Shown: piece by piece, positions 47,985 through 56,417 of the stretch
How positions within the stretch are numbered: position 1 is the first letter of the stretch
Layout: each line of letters opens with the position of its first letter
Assembly (NCBI RefSeq): GCF_036689865.1
Contig: NZ_JBAHUQ010000018.1
Span: forward strand, 1 to 64,000
DNA: 64,000 bases
DNA from: Magnetococcus sp. PR-3
GTDB lineage: Bacteria; Pseudomonadota; Magnetococcia; Magnetococcales; Magnetococcaceae
Direction of reading: 5' to 3'
The notes under the pieces: generated by a model
What the model was told of the DNA's origin: nothing
Seen by the model: only the letters and a program-made list of their open reading frames with translations
Database searches by the model: none
Position numbers and translations under genes: made by a program

Positions 47985-48130
47985 CCGATTTATGGCCCAG
48001 TTCTGGGCGTCGCGTAAAGTTGAGGCCGTGCGTAAACTACGCTAGTCGCGGGCCTAGCTGATTTGGGGTTAGACGCAAATCGGAATAAAAACGGATGCAC
48101 ATGGTGTTCACCTTGCCCTCCTGTTGGCAG
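47985..48130 (-). promoter_or_regulatory. Candidate leuA leader RNA with nested long-range pairing
   Basis: The segment covers the ribosome site of the leader ORF, the ORF itself and the paired segments downstream. A competing small hairpin CCCAGAACTGGG lies inside, and CACCACTTGGTG lies just before the leuA ribosome site. Mutually exclusive structures that depend on ribosome position are therefore possible. Confidence 0.45.
48037..48111 (-). CDS. leuL: Probable leucine leader peptide upstream of leuA
   Basis: A 24-codon ORF starts at a GTG (48111) with an excellent AGGAGG five bases upstream and ends in TAG about 95 bases before leuA. The peptide reads [18 protein letters not shown] and then LGPRLA. 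Its last 13 residues include four leucines, three of them CTA, a codon used for leucine-sensing stalling in the E. coli leu leader. The coding RNA can pair with downstream sequences: minus-strand CCGATTT (48077-48083) with AAATCGG (47985-47991), and GGCCC (48050-48054) with GGGCC (47994-47998), nested. Attenuation by leucyl-tRNA supply is inferred. No terminator is obvious, so control could act on translation or Rho access. Confidence 0.6.
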   Translation of the reverse strand: MNTMCIRFYSDLRLTPNQLGPRLA

Positions 48131-48369
48131 GTTTTTGTAACGCATTGGGGGTGTACCATTTTAGGTAGGTACCGACCTTGGGGTGATGCGTGCGTATCTG
48201 CCTTACGGCAGCAGCAGGGGTAGGCCGTGGCGCCATAGTAGGGCGGGCCTGGGGGAGTTCGCTTGAGAAGCGATATATGCGTAGATGTGTGACATCATCA
48301 CAAGCTTCTTAAAAAAAGAATACGAAAACGGTCTACATACCCTAAAAGGGATGGTGTGATTTTGTAAAG

Positions 48370-48397
48370 CAAAAAACATGCTAAAGCTTGTTTTTTG
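48370..48397 (-). terminator. Possible terminator after the small membrane ORF
   Basis: The arms CAAAAAACA (370-378) and TGTTTTTTG (389-397) of the 48 kb region pair perfectly, with further GC pairs in the loop. On the minus strand the 3' arm is itself a T6 run. It lies nine bases past the ORF stop. The stem is AT-rich, so strength is doubtful. Confidence 0.4.
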
Positions 48398-48405
48398 TAG
48401 GGGGG

Positions 48406-48618
48406 TTAGCCTTGGTAGCTTATGTGGCCTAGATCAGGGGGTGGGGCTAACGGATGCTGAGGAAGCGGGCTAAGGAAGACCCATGTCGCAAGCTGCAGTG
48501 AGCTTGAGAGGAGGAGGATAACCAGCGTATGGAGAATTAACCGATTATTGTCCGTTGTTTGTATAAGGGGGGGTGCCCATGACGCTTTTGGGGGTGGGGA
48601 GGTGTTAAAAGAAGTCAT
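48406..48618 (-). CDS. Small single-pass membrane protein, unknown function
   Basis: A 70-aa ORF. The ATG at 48618 has a strong AGGAG with seven-base spacing, better than most genes here, which is the main reason to believe it. The protein has a Pro-rich N-terminus (SPPPKASWAPPL), one hydrophobic segment (LILHTLVILLLSSSLQLATW) and a Pro-rich C-terminus. The frame extends upstream to 48735, but that start lacks support. A hairpin with a T6 arm follows the stop. It is encoded on the leuA strand about 290 bases before the leader peptide. I recognise no family. Confidence 0.45.
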   Translation of the reverse strand: MTSFNTSPPPKASWAPPLIQTTDNNRLILHTLVILLLSSSLQLATWVFLSPLPQHPLAPPPDLGHISYQG

Positions 48619-48918
48619 GTTTGTGCTCCTGTTTAGGGTCAACATAGGCTGCTTAACACACAGGATGCGGGATGATTGAGTCAGTACCGGTATCGTTAAG
48701 GCTGCAAAAGTAAGGGTGTTTTTTTTATGTATCATGCCAATATGTTTCAGGTTCGTCTTATTAAAAATTTTGATCTTTCATGACTGTATGAACAGAGCAC
48801 TCTTAATTACTTCAGCTTGGTTCATGAAAGATGCAAAACCTTTTTTTACGCTAGAGCCTCTTACCTGTAAGCAGGTATGATCTGCATGGCTTTTCTTCTT
48901 GTTAAGGGTGGGGTGCTT
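48619..48918. promoter_or_regulatory. Divergent region between the small ORF and the hydrolase
   Basis: About 300 bases. They include inverted-repeat-like text around 48775-48830 (TTTCATGACTG and TTCATGAAAG). No gene is seen; promoters for both directions are expected. Confidence 0.3.
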
Positions 48919-49749
48919 ATGGATGTTTTATCCTCTTTTCATCATCAAGTTGCTGGGGAAAACACCCAAAACCGTTGGGTGTTTTTACATGGTTTGATGG
49001 GGTCAGGTAATAACTGGCGCAAAATTGTGCGTGCCCTGCAGTCAGATCGGCAGATTTTAACCTATGATCAGCGTGGGCATGGGCGCTCATTTAAACCAAG
49101 GGATGGTTATGCGTTGGAAGATTATGCCGAAGATCTTAAGGCGCTGCTGGATGCCTTAGATTGGCAGAAAATCGTTTTGGTCGGGCACAGTCTGGGAGGG
49201 CGGGTCGCCATGACCTTTGCGCATCTCTATCCTGAACGACTACAAGGCTTAGTGATCGTGGATATTGGTCCAGGTGGCCATAGTGGGGCAGCTGATCGGA
49301 CAGTACAGTTGTTGGAGATGGTCCCTACTCCTTTTGAGAGTAAAGAGGCCGCTAAACTCTATTTTGAGACGGAGTTTCCACATCAGGCTTTAGCCGCTGG
49401 CTGGGAAAAGGTTGAAACCTTGGGTCCCTATCTCTATTCCAACTTAATTGAACACGCATCGGGGGAGGCTGATTGGCGCTTCTATAAGCCCGGTATTGTG
49501 GCCAGTGTTGCCCGGTCTACAGATCGTGCCCGTTGGGATCAAATTGAAGCGTTAAACCGGCCGACCTTGCTGATGCGTGGGCAGAGTTCACGCTACCTGC
49601 CACGTGATACGTTTGATGCTATGGTCGCCTGTAACCCGTGTATTGAAGGGGTTGAGATCTCTGCGGCCGACCATTGGGTGCATGCCGATCAGCCTGAGCA
49701 ATTTGTGGCACAGCTACAGCGGTTTAATCAGCAACTCCAGGGTGGCTAA
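48919..49749 (+). CDS. Alpha/beta-hydrolase fold esterase (YbfF-like)
   Basis: A 276-aa soluble hydrolase. The ATG at 48919 is preceded by GGGTGGGG; an in-frame ATG at 48877 would add a short implausible extension. It shows the oxyanion strand WVFLHGLMGSGNNW, the nucleophile elbow LVGHSLGGRVAM with catalytic Ser near residue 94, and the catalytic His in ADHWVHADQP near the end. The pattern fits short-chain esterases of the YbfF type. The substrate is unknown. Its end overlaps the convergent radical SAM gene by four bases. Confidence 0.88.
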   Translation: MDVLSSFHHQVAGENTQNRWVFLHGLMGSGNNWRKIVRALQSDRQILTYDQRGHGRSFKPRDGYALEDYAEDLKALLDALDWQKIVLVGHSLGGRVAMTFAHLYPERLQGLVIVDIGPGGHSGAADRTVQLLEMVPTPFESKEAAKLYFETEFPHQALAAGWEKVETLGPYLYSNLIEHASGEADWRFYKPGIVASVARSTDRARWDQIEALNRPTLLMRGQSSRYLPRDTFDAMVACNPCIEGVEISAADHWVHADQPEQFVAQLQRFNQQLQGG

Positions 49750-50627
49750 AGGCTACGCATCCAGGTGGGTCTCAGCATTTCTGTATGATCCAAAGCCTGA
49801 TGAATCTGAGCCAGTAACTTTTCGCGATGGTCCGGCAGGTTGCCTGCAAGAGCTAAAGCGTTGGAGGCATGGTTGGAGCGAAAGATCAAGCGTCTGGGGG
49901 GAGCGGTGATCCCTTCTAAAAGCAAGGCAAGCTCTTTCAAGATTGCGGTATCTTCTTGAAAGTTAAAGGGGGTTTTAAAGCTATTCAAAAACTGTTGTTC
50001 CACCGCAGGGTCGAGATGTAGCTGCAATGTAGAGAGGTAGTTCAGAGGAGCTTGATTAATCAGCTCTGCTGTATGGGTTATATGCTGTTGCCAACGTTGT
50101 GATCCGCCCAGGCCAAGAATGACTGTGGCCGAAACCTTCATGCCCGCCTCATGCGCCTTCCATAACCCACGCACCATGCTTTGGGGCGAGGTCCCTTTCT
50201 GAATAATCTTGAGAATTTCTGTATCACCACTTTCAATACCGTAATAGAGCAGGTTTAATTTTTTGTCCGCTAATCGTGTGAGTTCCTCAACACTTTTTTT
50301 GCTTAAATTTGAAGGTAGTGCATAGCTGCTAACCCGCTGTAAGCGGGGGAAACGTAAGATTAAATGATCGAGAATATGTTCTAAATGGTCTGTCGGCAGA
50401 ACCAGGGCATCCCCATCGGCTAAAAAAATACGGCGGGCATCTGTCCAATCTAAAGCTGCTTGGTCGATCTCAGCGAGCATGTGATCCAGCGGTTTGGCCC
50501 GGAATGTTTTGTGGTGGTACATGCTGCAAAATGTACAGCGATTGTAACTGCAACCAATGGTGGCCTGCAAAATCAGGTTATCCCCTTCTGAAGGGGGACG
50601 GTACAACGGCTGTTCATAACTAAGCAT
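49746..50627 (-). CDS. Radical SAM protein
   Basis: A 293-aa enzyme with the [4Fe-4S] cluster motif CSYNRCTFC near residues 26-34, i.e. CX4CX2C rather than the commoner CX3CX2C, followed by SMYHHKTFR. GIESGD and SATVILGLGG match the radical SAM barrel of the Elp3/MiaB-type superfamily, and no B12 or TRAM domain is present. The reaction is unknown. It follows the sensor kinase gene by 12 bases on the same strand, so it appears to be the last gene of the DUF3179-ModA-like-kinase cluster. Confidence 0.85.
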   Translation of the reverse strand: MLSYEQPLYRPPSEGDNLILQATIGCSYNRCTFCSMYHHKTFRAKPLDHMLAEIDQAALDWTDARRIFLADGDALVLPTDHLEHILDHLILRFPRLQRVSSYALPSNLSKKSVEELTRLADKKLNLLYYGIESGDTEILKIIQKGTSPQSMVRGLWKAHEAGMKVSATVILGLGGSQRWQQHITHTAELINQAPLNYLSTLQLHLDPAVEQQFLNSFKTPFNFQEDTAILKELALLLEGITAPPRRLIFRSNHASNALALAGNLPDHREKLLAQIHQALDHTEMLRPTWMRSL

Positions 50628-50639
50628 GGTGGGGCATCT

Positions 50640-52835
50640 TTAATCGCTCAGAGGTGGTGTTTCAAGGAGAGGTAAATTAATCCGGAATTGAGCGCCATGT
50701 GTGGTTGGCTCCTCACAGACGATGGTCCCTTCCAGACGGCCAGTAATGAGGTTAAAGACAATGTGCATGCCTAAACCGCTACCACCCCGATTCCGCTGGG
50801 TGGTGAAAAAGGGCTCAAAAATCTTCTGTCGTGCTATCGGGTCAATGCCGCACCCATTATCCCGATAGAGCAGCTGAAGCATCATGCCTTGTTGTGAAAT
50901 CTCAATATCAATCAACCCAGACTGATTGGTTTGTTGCACAAAGCCATGCACAATGGAATTTTGAATAAGGTTGGTGAATATTTGTGCGTAAGCGCCTGGA
51001 AAGCTATTAAGTTCCAGCTGCTCAGGGCAGGTGAGTTGGATCTGTACCTGTGCACTTTTTAGTTGGTGCTGCAGGCTGGTGGTGACGGCCTCAATATGCT
51101 GTTTTAATTTAAAATGACGGCGTTCTTCGCTGGATTGATCCACCGAAACCATTTTAAAACTACGTACCAAGGTAGCCGCGCGTTGCATGCTCTCCTGAAT
51201 GAGTCGACTAAAGCCATCCACTGTATTCAAATAGTCTTCGAGCTCTTCTTGGCTGATGCCCTCTTTCTGCAGCAGCTGCTTAAATTGGCGGGTGGTATCC
51301 GCCAGCTCAGAAGATGCAGTTACACCAATGCCTACCGGGGTGTTTACCTCATGGGCGACACCTGCAACCATCTCACCAAGGGAGACCAGTTTTTCCTGTT
51401 GCAGCATTAAACTTTGCAAAGAGAGACGTTTAAGGGCTGTCGCAATTACCCGTGCTGTTGATTGAAGAAAATCAATCGTTTCTATGCGGTTGGCCCCGTG
51501 TTGTTCTGCCATAAGAATGATGACGCCGGACATGCCACCCTCAACCAAAACTGGTACGGCGTAAAATTCAAGAATATCGGATGTTTCATCTGAACGTAGG
51601 GGCTGTTGTAAACGGTCAAAGCGTACTTTTCCGTCACTCAGTACTTTATGGCATATGCACGGCTGCTCTTCATCCATCCGGCACATATCTGTCAAAGGCT
51701 GCGGGAAATCAACCGCGCAACGCAGCTCAAGGTGGCGCTTTTCAGGATGAATAAGGAAAAAGCCACCTTGGTGGGCGAGACCTAAAAAGGGTTGGGCAAG
51801 CAAGGTCTCTAGGCAGACCTCCATTAATTCCTGAATGGTATTTGCCGAGAAAGAGCGCTCAAGTAAGGTGTTTAGGGCTGAACGGATGGTGACTTCAGAG
51901 AGGAGTCGTTGCTCACTTTGGGTCAAACTTTCGGTCCGAGTTTTAACCCGCTCTTCCAACCGGTCTTGTGCCATGCGCAACTTTTGGTTGGCTTGCTGTA
52001 CCGCGACCGAGGCCAAATGCTCTTCGGTCATGGCCTCTTCCAGCTTGATGGCCATGGTATTCAAACTTTGACCAAGGCGACCGATTTCATCCTGGGTATC
52101 GCTTTCTATGCGGGTGTTTAGGTTGCCTTGTCCTAAGGATTCTGCACTACCGACCAACTGGCTGAGCCGCATAGAGGTGCTGCGTGATGTGAGCCAGATG
52201 ATCAACCAGGAGAGTAGTGCCATGAAAATACTCACCACAAATGTGGTGAAAAAACTGTCTTGTTCTAGATTAAGAGCTTCTTCAAAGCCCCCTGCCATAT
52301 GGCCCTCTTCCAGATGAGCCAGGTTCATCGTCTGTTGGTTGACAGCCTCCAATGCAGGCCCTGTCTCATCTTCCAAAAGGCGCAGCGCCTGCTCTTTTTC
52401 AAAGTCAGCGCTCAGATCCAACACCCGGGCCAGAGAGGTTAAATACCACTGGTAGGCATTACGCATTTTTTCCAGATTAATCTCATGAGCTGGGTGGGTA
52501 TTGGAAACGGTGTACTCAAGGTCCAAAAGCATCTTTTGTAACTTCTGGGTATTGGTGTCCAGAGACATTTCCAACTGAGCCATCTTAGTGGCGCTTTCAC
52601 TGGTGAGATGCTTGAGTAGTGAAAGGTGCATGCGGGTAATGCGCATTTGAAGTTGTTCAACCGCAATAACGGTATGAACTTCATCGGCATAGAGGCCTTT
52701 AAGTCGTGTTTGAGCTTCTTCTAGCCCCATGAGAGCATGGACCGTGTTGCCAAACCATAGGGTGATGACCAACAACATGGGGGCTAAAAGTTGCCAATAG
52801 AGCGGAAGATTCCGGTAGGATTTTAGGCCAGTCAT
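50640..52835 (-). CDS. Sensor histidine kinase with HAMP and GAF domains
   Basis: A 731-aa inner-membrane kinase. A first membrane segment lies at about residues 15-35, a helical periplasmic four-helix-type sensor at about 40-190, a second membrane segment near 195-215, then HAMP, a coiled coil, GAF (about 320-470; it contains CRMDEEQPCICHKVL), a HisKA-like box with the phospho-His in VAHEVNTPVG near 495, and HATPase (NLIQNSIVHG, DNGCGID, GGSGLGMHIV). There is no receiver, and no response regulator is adjacent. It overlaps the ModA-like gene by four bases (ATGA), which suggests the binding protein passes its signal to this kinase; this is an inference. Confidence 0.9.
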   Translation of the reverse strand: MTGLKSYRNLPLYWQLLAPMLLVITLWFGNTVHALMGLEEAQTRLKGLYADEVHTVIAVEQLQMRITRMHLSLLKHLTSESATKMAQLEMSLDTNTQKLQKMLLDLEYTVSNTHPAHEINLEKMRNAYQWYLTSLARVLDLSADFEKEQALRLLEDETGPALEAVNQQTMNLAHLEEGHMAGGFEEALNLEQDSFFTTFVVSIFMALLSWLIIWLTSRSTSMRLSQLVGSAESLGQGNLNTRIESDTQDEIGRLGQSLNTMAIKLEEAMTEEHLASVAVQQANQKLRMAQDRLEERVKTRTESLTQSEQRLLSEVTIRSALNTLLERSFSANTIQELMEVCLETLLAQPFLGLAHQGGFFLIHPEKRHLELRCAVDFPQPLTDMCRMDEEQPCICHKVLSDGKVRFDRLQQPLRSDETSDILEFYAVPVLVEGGMSGVIILMAEQHGANRIETIDFLQSTARVIATALKRLSLQSLMLQQEKLVSLGEMVAGVAHEVNTPVGIGVTASSELADTTRQFKQLLQKEGISQEELEDYLNTVDGFSRLIQESMQRAATLVRSFKMVSVDQSSEERRHFKLKQHIEAVTTSLQHQLKSAQVQIQLTCPEQLELNSFPGAYAQIFTNLIQNSIVHGFVQQTNQSGLIDIEISQQGMMLQLLYRDNGCGIDPIARQKIFEPFFTTQRNRGGSGLGMHIVFNLITGRLEGTIVCEEPTTHGAQFRINLPLLETPPLSD

Positions 52836-53599
52836 GGAGATTCCGGGTGCAGAGGGATGAATCCAAATTTGGTCATGACTGCTTGTGCAGTTTGGCTCTG
52901 CAAAAAGGTGATGAAGCGCTTTGCCTCACTCTTGTTGCGGCTTTGTGTCAGTATGGCACCATGATAGCGAATAGGGGTGTGACGCTCCGCAGAGATGGAA
53001 TGTATCTCTTTATGGTGTTTGCTTAAGTTGGTTGAAAACAGGATGCCCACTGTGCCTTCGGATGATTCCGCCAAATCATCAGCCAGCAGAGTAATATGCT
53101 TTCGGGTGATAACTTTGGCGCGAACCTGGTTCCAAATACCACTCTGTTTTAAGGCCTGCTTGGCATACCGTCCAAAAGGTGCTGTGCTGGGGTCACCAAT
53201 TAAAATGGTATGGATTTTTGGTGAATCCAGATCCTCAAGGGTGTTCAGTTCGATGCGATCTTTTTGGGATGAGGCAACGACGAGGCGGTTACTCCACGGT
53301 ATATGCCGGGTTGCCGGGGTCACCAGTTGCTGTGACACCATAAAGTCCATCCATTTTTTGTTGGCCGATAGATAGTAGTCAGCATGAATGGCATCCCCAT
53401 CCAAGCCTTTTGCCAACCGCCCTGAAGATTTGCACAGGATCGTAATGGGGTGTTGGGGTGAATAGTGGCTGGAGAGAGCGTGAAAAAGATTGCAAGTAGA
53501 GTTGGCCACCGCAAGTGTAAGGGGTTCAGCAGGTGCCGAAAAGGGATAGGCGGTTATGAGAATCCATATGAGGACCCATAGTGGTTTGCTTCCCTTCAT
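52832..53599 (-). CDS. Periplasmic ModA-like substrate-binding protein
   Basis: A 255-aa secreted protein. The ATG at 53599 has GGGAG seven bases upstream and directly leads into a signal peptide (PLWVLIWILITAYPFSAPA). It resembles molybdate/oxyanion-binding proteins (LTLAVANSTCNLFHALSSHY; SSGRLAKGL; IGDPSTAPFGRYAKQAL). There is no permease or ATPase gene nearby, so a sensory rather than transport role is likely, coupled to the overlapping kinase gene. Ligand unknown; molybdate, tungstate or another anion are candidates by family. Confidence 0.85.
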   Translation of the reverse strand: MKGSKPLWVLIWILITAYPFSAPAEPLTLAVANSTCNLFHALSSHYSPQHPITILCKSSGRLAKGLDGDAIHADYYLSANKKWMDFMVSQQLVTPATRHIPWSNRLVVASSQKDRIELNTLEDLDSPKIHTILIGDPSTAPFGRYAKQALKQSGIWNQVRAKVITRKHITLLADDLAESSEGTVGILFSTNLSKHHKEIHSISAERHTPIRYHGAILTQSRNKSEAKRFITFLQSQTAQAVMTKFGFIPLHPESP

Positions 53600-53695
53600 T
53601 GCTCTACTCCCCCTCGCCACGGAGGCTGTGCGCCTAAAGTGATATCTGTCATGAACTGATCATAGCCCATTGTGCAGAGGGTGTGAATGAGAATG

Positions 53696-54805
53696 TCAGG
53701 GTTGTTTGATCTCAGAGCTTGGTCGGAACACCAACCATGCAAAAGCAAAGTGAACGCCTTGATCCTTTTGTGAGAGCCGTTGACCACGAAGAGGCCCAGA
53801 AACAGCTTGTCCTAAGAGATTCCAGTGGGAGCGTGTCTGCTTATCTAAAATCTCCCCCTGGTGCTGGATAAAATCTAAGGTGCCGTGATCTTTTAGGCGA
53901 CGATCATAGGCTGCCGCTTGTAAAATTTCGCGACCTTGGTGGATTTTACCGGCATCCAGCGCAGAGAGTGTGCCCATACGGCTGAAAATTACCAAGGGTG
54001 TTTCCTGAAATTGATCCTGAAAAAGGGGGTGTTCTTGAAGGAATTGAAAAGGGTAGATGCGGTGCATCTGTTGTCCGTCACTTAAGCCAAGAACCCGCTC
54101 CATGGCTGGCAGTCTAGGGTCGGCATCGCCTTCTAACAGAAAGGGATCGTTGCCGATCCGGTCATAGCCTCGGTATGGGTTATGGCCATATTGACGAGAA
54201 TGACCAGTCTGGCGAGAGAGCACTTTGCCTTCAGGGTGTGCTTTATAAAAATGGGCAAAGCTGATAATGGGGCTAGGCAGCGTGTGCAGTTGTGTCCCTG
54301 TATGGGTGCCGACAATTCCAGTACCTGTAAATTGCTGCCACCAACTATGGGTTTGGCGATCGTACATCACCATATCACTGTGTCGCAGCAGGCCACTGAC
54401 ACCAAAATCATAGACCTTATTCTTAAGGGTGCGTTTAAAACTCATGGCCGCATTACATAACGGACAGAAGGTGACCATAACCGGCTGGCCTTGCACCACG
54501 TCATTGACGATTTCATGCCAGATTAAAATTTGTAGAGGGTAGGCTCGGGCATCATCACCCAGCACCAGGGCAATGACGGGTTCTTTGTCATGCAGCCACT
54601 GACGGGCTTGGTCGGGGGATACAAAGTGGGGGTGGTCGATGGCTGGAATACCATCTTTACCGGGGCCGCCAGATTGAATTTGTGCAAGGTCTACGTTTTT
54701 TTTTGAAAAATCTGTCTGTGACCAGTCAGCGCCGAACGGGCTACCCCAAAGGGGGTGTGTCAGTAGTGTCAAGAATAGAGTTAAGAGCTGAGCTAAGCGT
54801 TTCAT
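53696..54805 (-). CDS. DUF3179 domain protein, secreted
   Basis: A 369-aa protein. The ATG at 54805 has GGGGAGGA nearby and a signal peptide (LAQLLTLFLTLLTHPLWG). The domain is DUF3179: VIALVLGDDARAYPLQIL, HEIVNDVVQGQPVMVTFCPLC with a CxxC pair, and the later GYDRIGNDP region. Function is unknown for the family; the CPLC and conserved acidic residues suggest a metal or redox role. It is upstream of the ModA-like gene by 96 bases and probably the first gene of the same operon. Confidence 0.85.
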   Translation of the reverse strand: MKRLAQLLTLFLTLLTHPLWGSPFGADWSQTDFSKKNVDLAQIQSGGPGKDGIPAIDHPHFVSPDQARQWLHDKEPVIALVLGDDARAYPLQILIWHEIVNDVVQGQPVMVTFCPLCNAAMSFKRTLKNKVYDFGVSGLLRHSDMVMYDRQTHSWWQQFTGTGIVGTHTGTQLHTLPSPIISFAHFYKAHPEGKVLSRQTGHSRQYGHNPYRGYDRIGNDPFLLEGDADPRLPAMERVLGLSDGQQMHRIYPFQFLQEHPLFQDQFQETPLVIFSRMGTLSALDAGKIHQGREILQAAAYDRRLKDHGTLDFIQHQGEILDKQTRSHWNLLGQAVSGPLRGQRLSQKDQGVHFAFAWLVFRPSSEIKQP

Positions 54806-55105
54806 CTTATCCTCCCCACCTATAGATCCGATTACTGTTTTGAACCTTTTAGTCGATGAATGGTTCACACCTACATGGGGAAGATGATCTGTAAAAGCGT
54901 CTTTTAAAGGCTAAATACCGGTTAATTCCCCCATTTAGGGCTTTACCCAAGCTTGCTGGTTGGGTTAAGTTCATCCGGTGAAGATATGTCATGTCACCGT
55001 TTTGCCAATGGGTTGGTCTGTGGGGGCTTGTGGCGTACTGTTGTTTAATCTGCCGTGCGTCTGAATGAGAACCAGGGCAGCCTTGATTTTGAGGGACTTT
55101 AAAGA
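54806..55105. promoter_or_regulatory. Divergent region between DUF3179 and DHH genes
   Basis: About 300 bases holding the promoters of both flanking operons. No striking operator or gene is seen. Confidence 0.3.
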
Positions 55106-56047
55106 ATGGCATCCGATAAATTCCGCCTTGTAACCCGTAGTGATTTTGATGGTCTGGTCTGTGCCGTGCTCTTCAAAGAGCTGGATATGATCGATGACAT
55201 CAAGTTTGTACATCCCAAGGATATGCAGGATGGTACCATCCATATCACCGAACGGGATATCACGACCAACTTGCCATATGTACCTGGCTGCCACCTCTGC
55301 TTTGATCACCACCACAGTGAAACTGTGCGTGTGAACCAGGGTAATGGTTTGCCTGAAAATATGATCATTGATGGTGCAGCGCCCTCTGCAGCCCGTGTAG
55401 TCTATGACTACTATGGTGGCAAAGAGAAGTTCCCGACCATTTCTGATGATATGATGGTTGAGGTCGATAAAGCTGACTCTGCCCAGTACAATGAAGAGGA
55501 AGTTCTGTTTGCCGACGGTTGGGCGTTGATGAACTTCTTAATGGACGCTCGGACTGGGCTTGGCCGTTTTCGTCATTTCCGCATCTCCAACTATGAGTTG
55601 ATGATGCAGTTGATCGATTATTGCCGTAACCATACGATCGAAGAAATTTTGGCGCTGCCGGATGTTAAAGAGCGGGTTGATCTTTACTTTGAACAGGAAA
55701 CACTGTTCAAAACCCAAATTCAGATGCGTACCAAAATTAAAGAAAATTTGGCGATCCTTGATCTGCGTATGGATGAAACCATTCATGCAGGTAACCGCTT
55801 CATCGTTTATGCGCTCTATCCTCAGTGCAACATCTCCATGCACGTTTTGTGGGGTAAAGATCGTAAAAATACGGTGTTTGCTTTGGGTAAATCCATTTTC
55901 AACCGCAGTTCCAAAACCAATATTGGTGAGCTGTGTTTGAAGTATGGTGGGGGTGGTCACCATGCTGCAGGAACCTGTCAGGTTCCTAATGAAGATTATA
56001 TGCGGGTTCAAAAAGAGTTGCTGGATGCCATTATTAGCGATGGTTGA
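55106..56047 (+). CDS. DHH-family phosphoesterase (exopolyphosphatase/nanoRNase-like)
   Basis: A 313-aa cytoplasmic enzyme. The N-terminal metal site is TRSDFDGLVCAVL and the DHH motif is FDHHHSE near residue 70. The C-terminal DHHA1 motif GGGGHHAAGTCQV is intact. The fold covers RecJ-like, pyrophosphatase and oligoribonuclease-type enzymes; the small size suggests a nanoRNase- or exopolyphosphatase-like activity, not resolved here. The stop overlaps a 125-aa ORF, and a strong hairpin follows. Confidence 0.88.
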   Translation: MASDKFRLVTRSDFDGLVCAVLFKELDMIDDIKFVHPKDMQDGTIHITERDITTNLPYVPGCHLCFDHHHSETVRVNQGNGLPENMIIDGAAPSAARVVYDYYGGKEKFPTISDDMMVEVDKADSAQYNEEEVLFADGWALMNFLMDARTGLGRFRHFRISNYELMMQLIDYCRNHTIEEILALPDVKERVDLYFEQETLFKTQIQMRTKIKENLAILDLRMDETIHAGNRFIVYALYPQCNISMHVLWGKDRKNTVFALGKSIFNRSSKTNIGELCLKYGGGGHHAAGTCQVPNEDYMRVQKELLDAIISDG

Positions 56048-56417
56048 TCCGCACACTAATCTACCTGCAGATGCACCGACAAACGCCGACCTTAGGGTCG
56101 GCGTTTGTCATTTACAGGTCTGGTCACCAGGCGGTGAATTGTCACGGTTGGTTCCTCAAGTCTGCGCAGCTTTAGAAAAAAGTGGCGCTGTGGTGCAACG
56201 CCTGGAGCCTCATGGGTTGGATGGTATGATCATTCCCTTTGAGGCTTTGCCGTCCAGCCATCTATCCGCATTTTTAGAGCATGTGCAGTTGGCAGGGATG
56301 TGGGAATGGCAGCTTGAGGATGTGAGTGGGGTGGATATCCTGCAAGGGGTCGTATGGGTGCCGTGGTGTGGGGGTGGTGCATGGGGTATGCAGAGCTTGG
56401 AAAGTGAGGGGCGATGA
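56040..56417 (+). CDS. Hypothetical 125-aa protein between DHH and oxyR
   Basis: The ORF begins at an ATG overlapping the DHH gene by eight bases and ends with ATGA overlapping the OxyR start by four. It has no strong ribosome site. The body (VWSPGGELSRLVPQVCAALE, later GMIIPFEALPSS and VDILQGVVWVPWCGGGAWG) looks protein-like, and the tight overlap with oxyR supports translation. However, its 5' end runs through a strong hairpin. A start further downstream is possible. Function unknown. Confidence 0.5.
   Translation: MVDPHTNLPADAPTNADLRVGVCHLQVWSPGGELSRLVPQVCAALEKSGAVVQRLEPHGLDGMIIPFEALPSSHLSAFLEHVQLAGMWEWQLEDVSGVDILQGVVWVPWCGGGAWGMQSLESEGR
56078..56109. terminator. Strong hairpin after the DHH gene
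   Basis: Perfect 14-bp arms GACAAACGCCGACC (56078-56091) and GGTCGGCGTTTGTC (56096-56109) enclose loop TTAG. It is followed by ATTTAC, not a clean T tract, so termination may be partial. It lies inside the predicted 125-aa ORF. Confidence 0.7.

Noticed and set aside
48406-48618. The Leu-rich 70-aa ORF as the leuA attenuator peptide
   Set aside because: It is too long, and the leucines lie in a membrane-type segment; the nearer 24-codon ORF with CTA codons is a better candidate.
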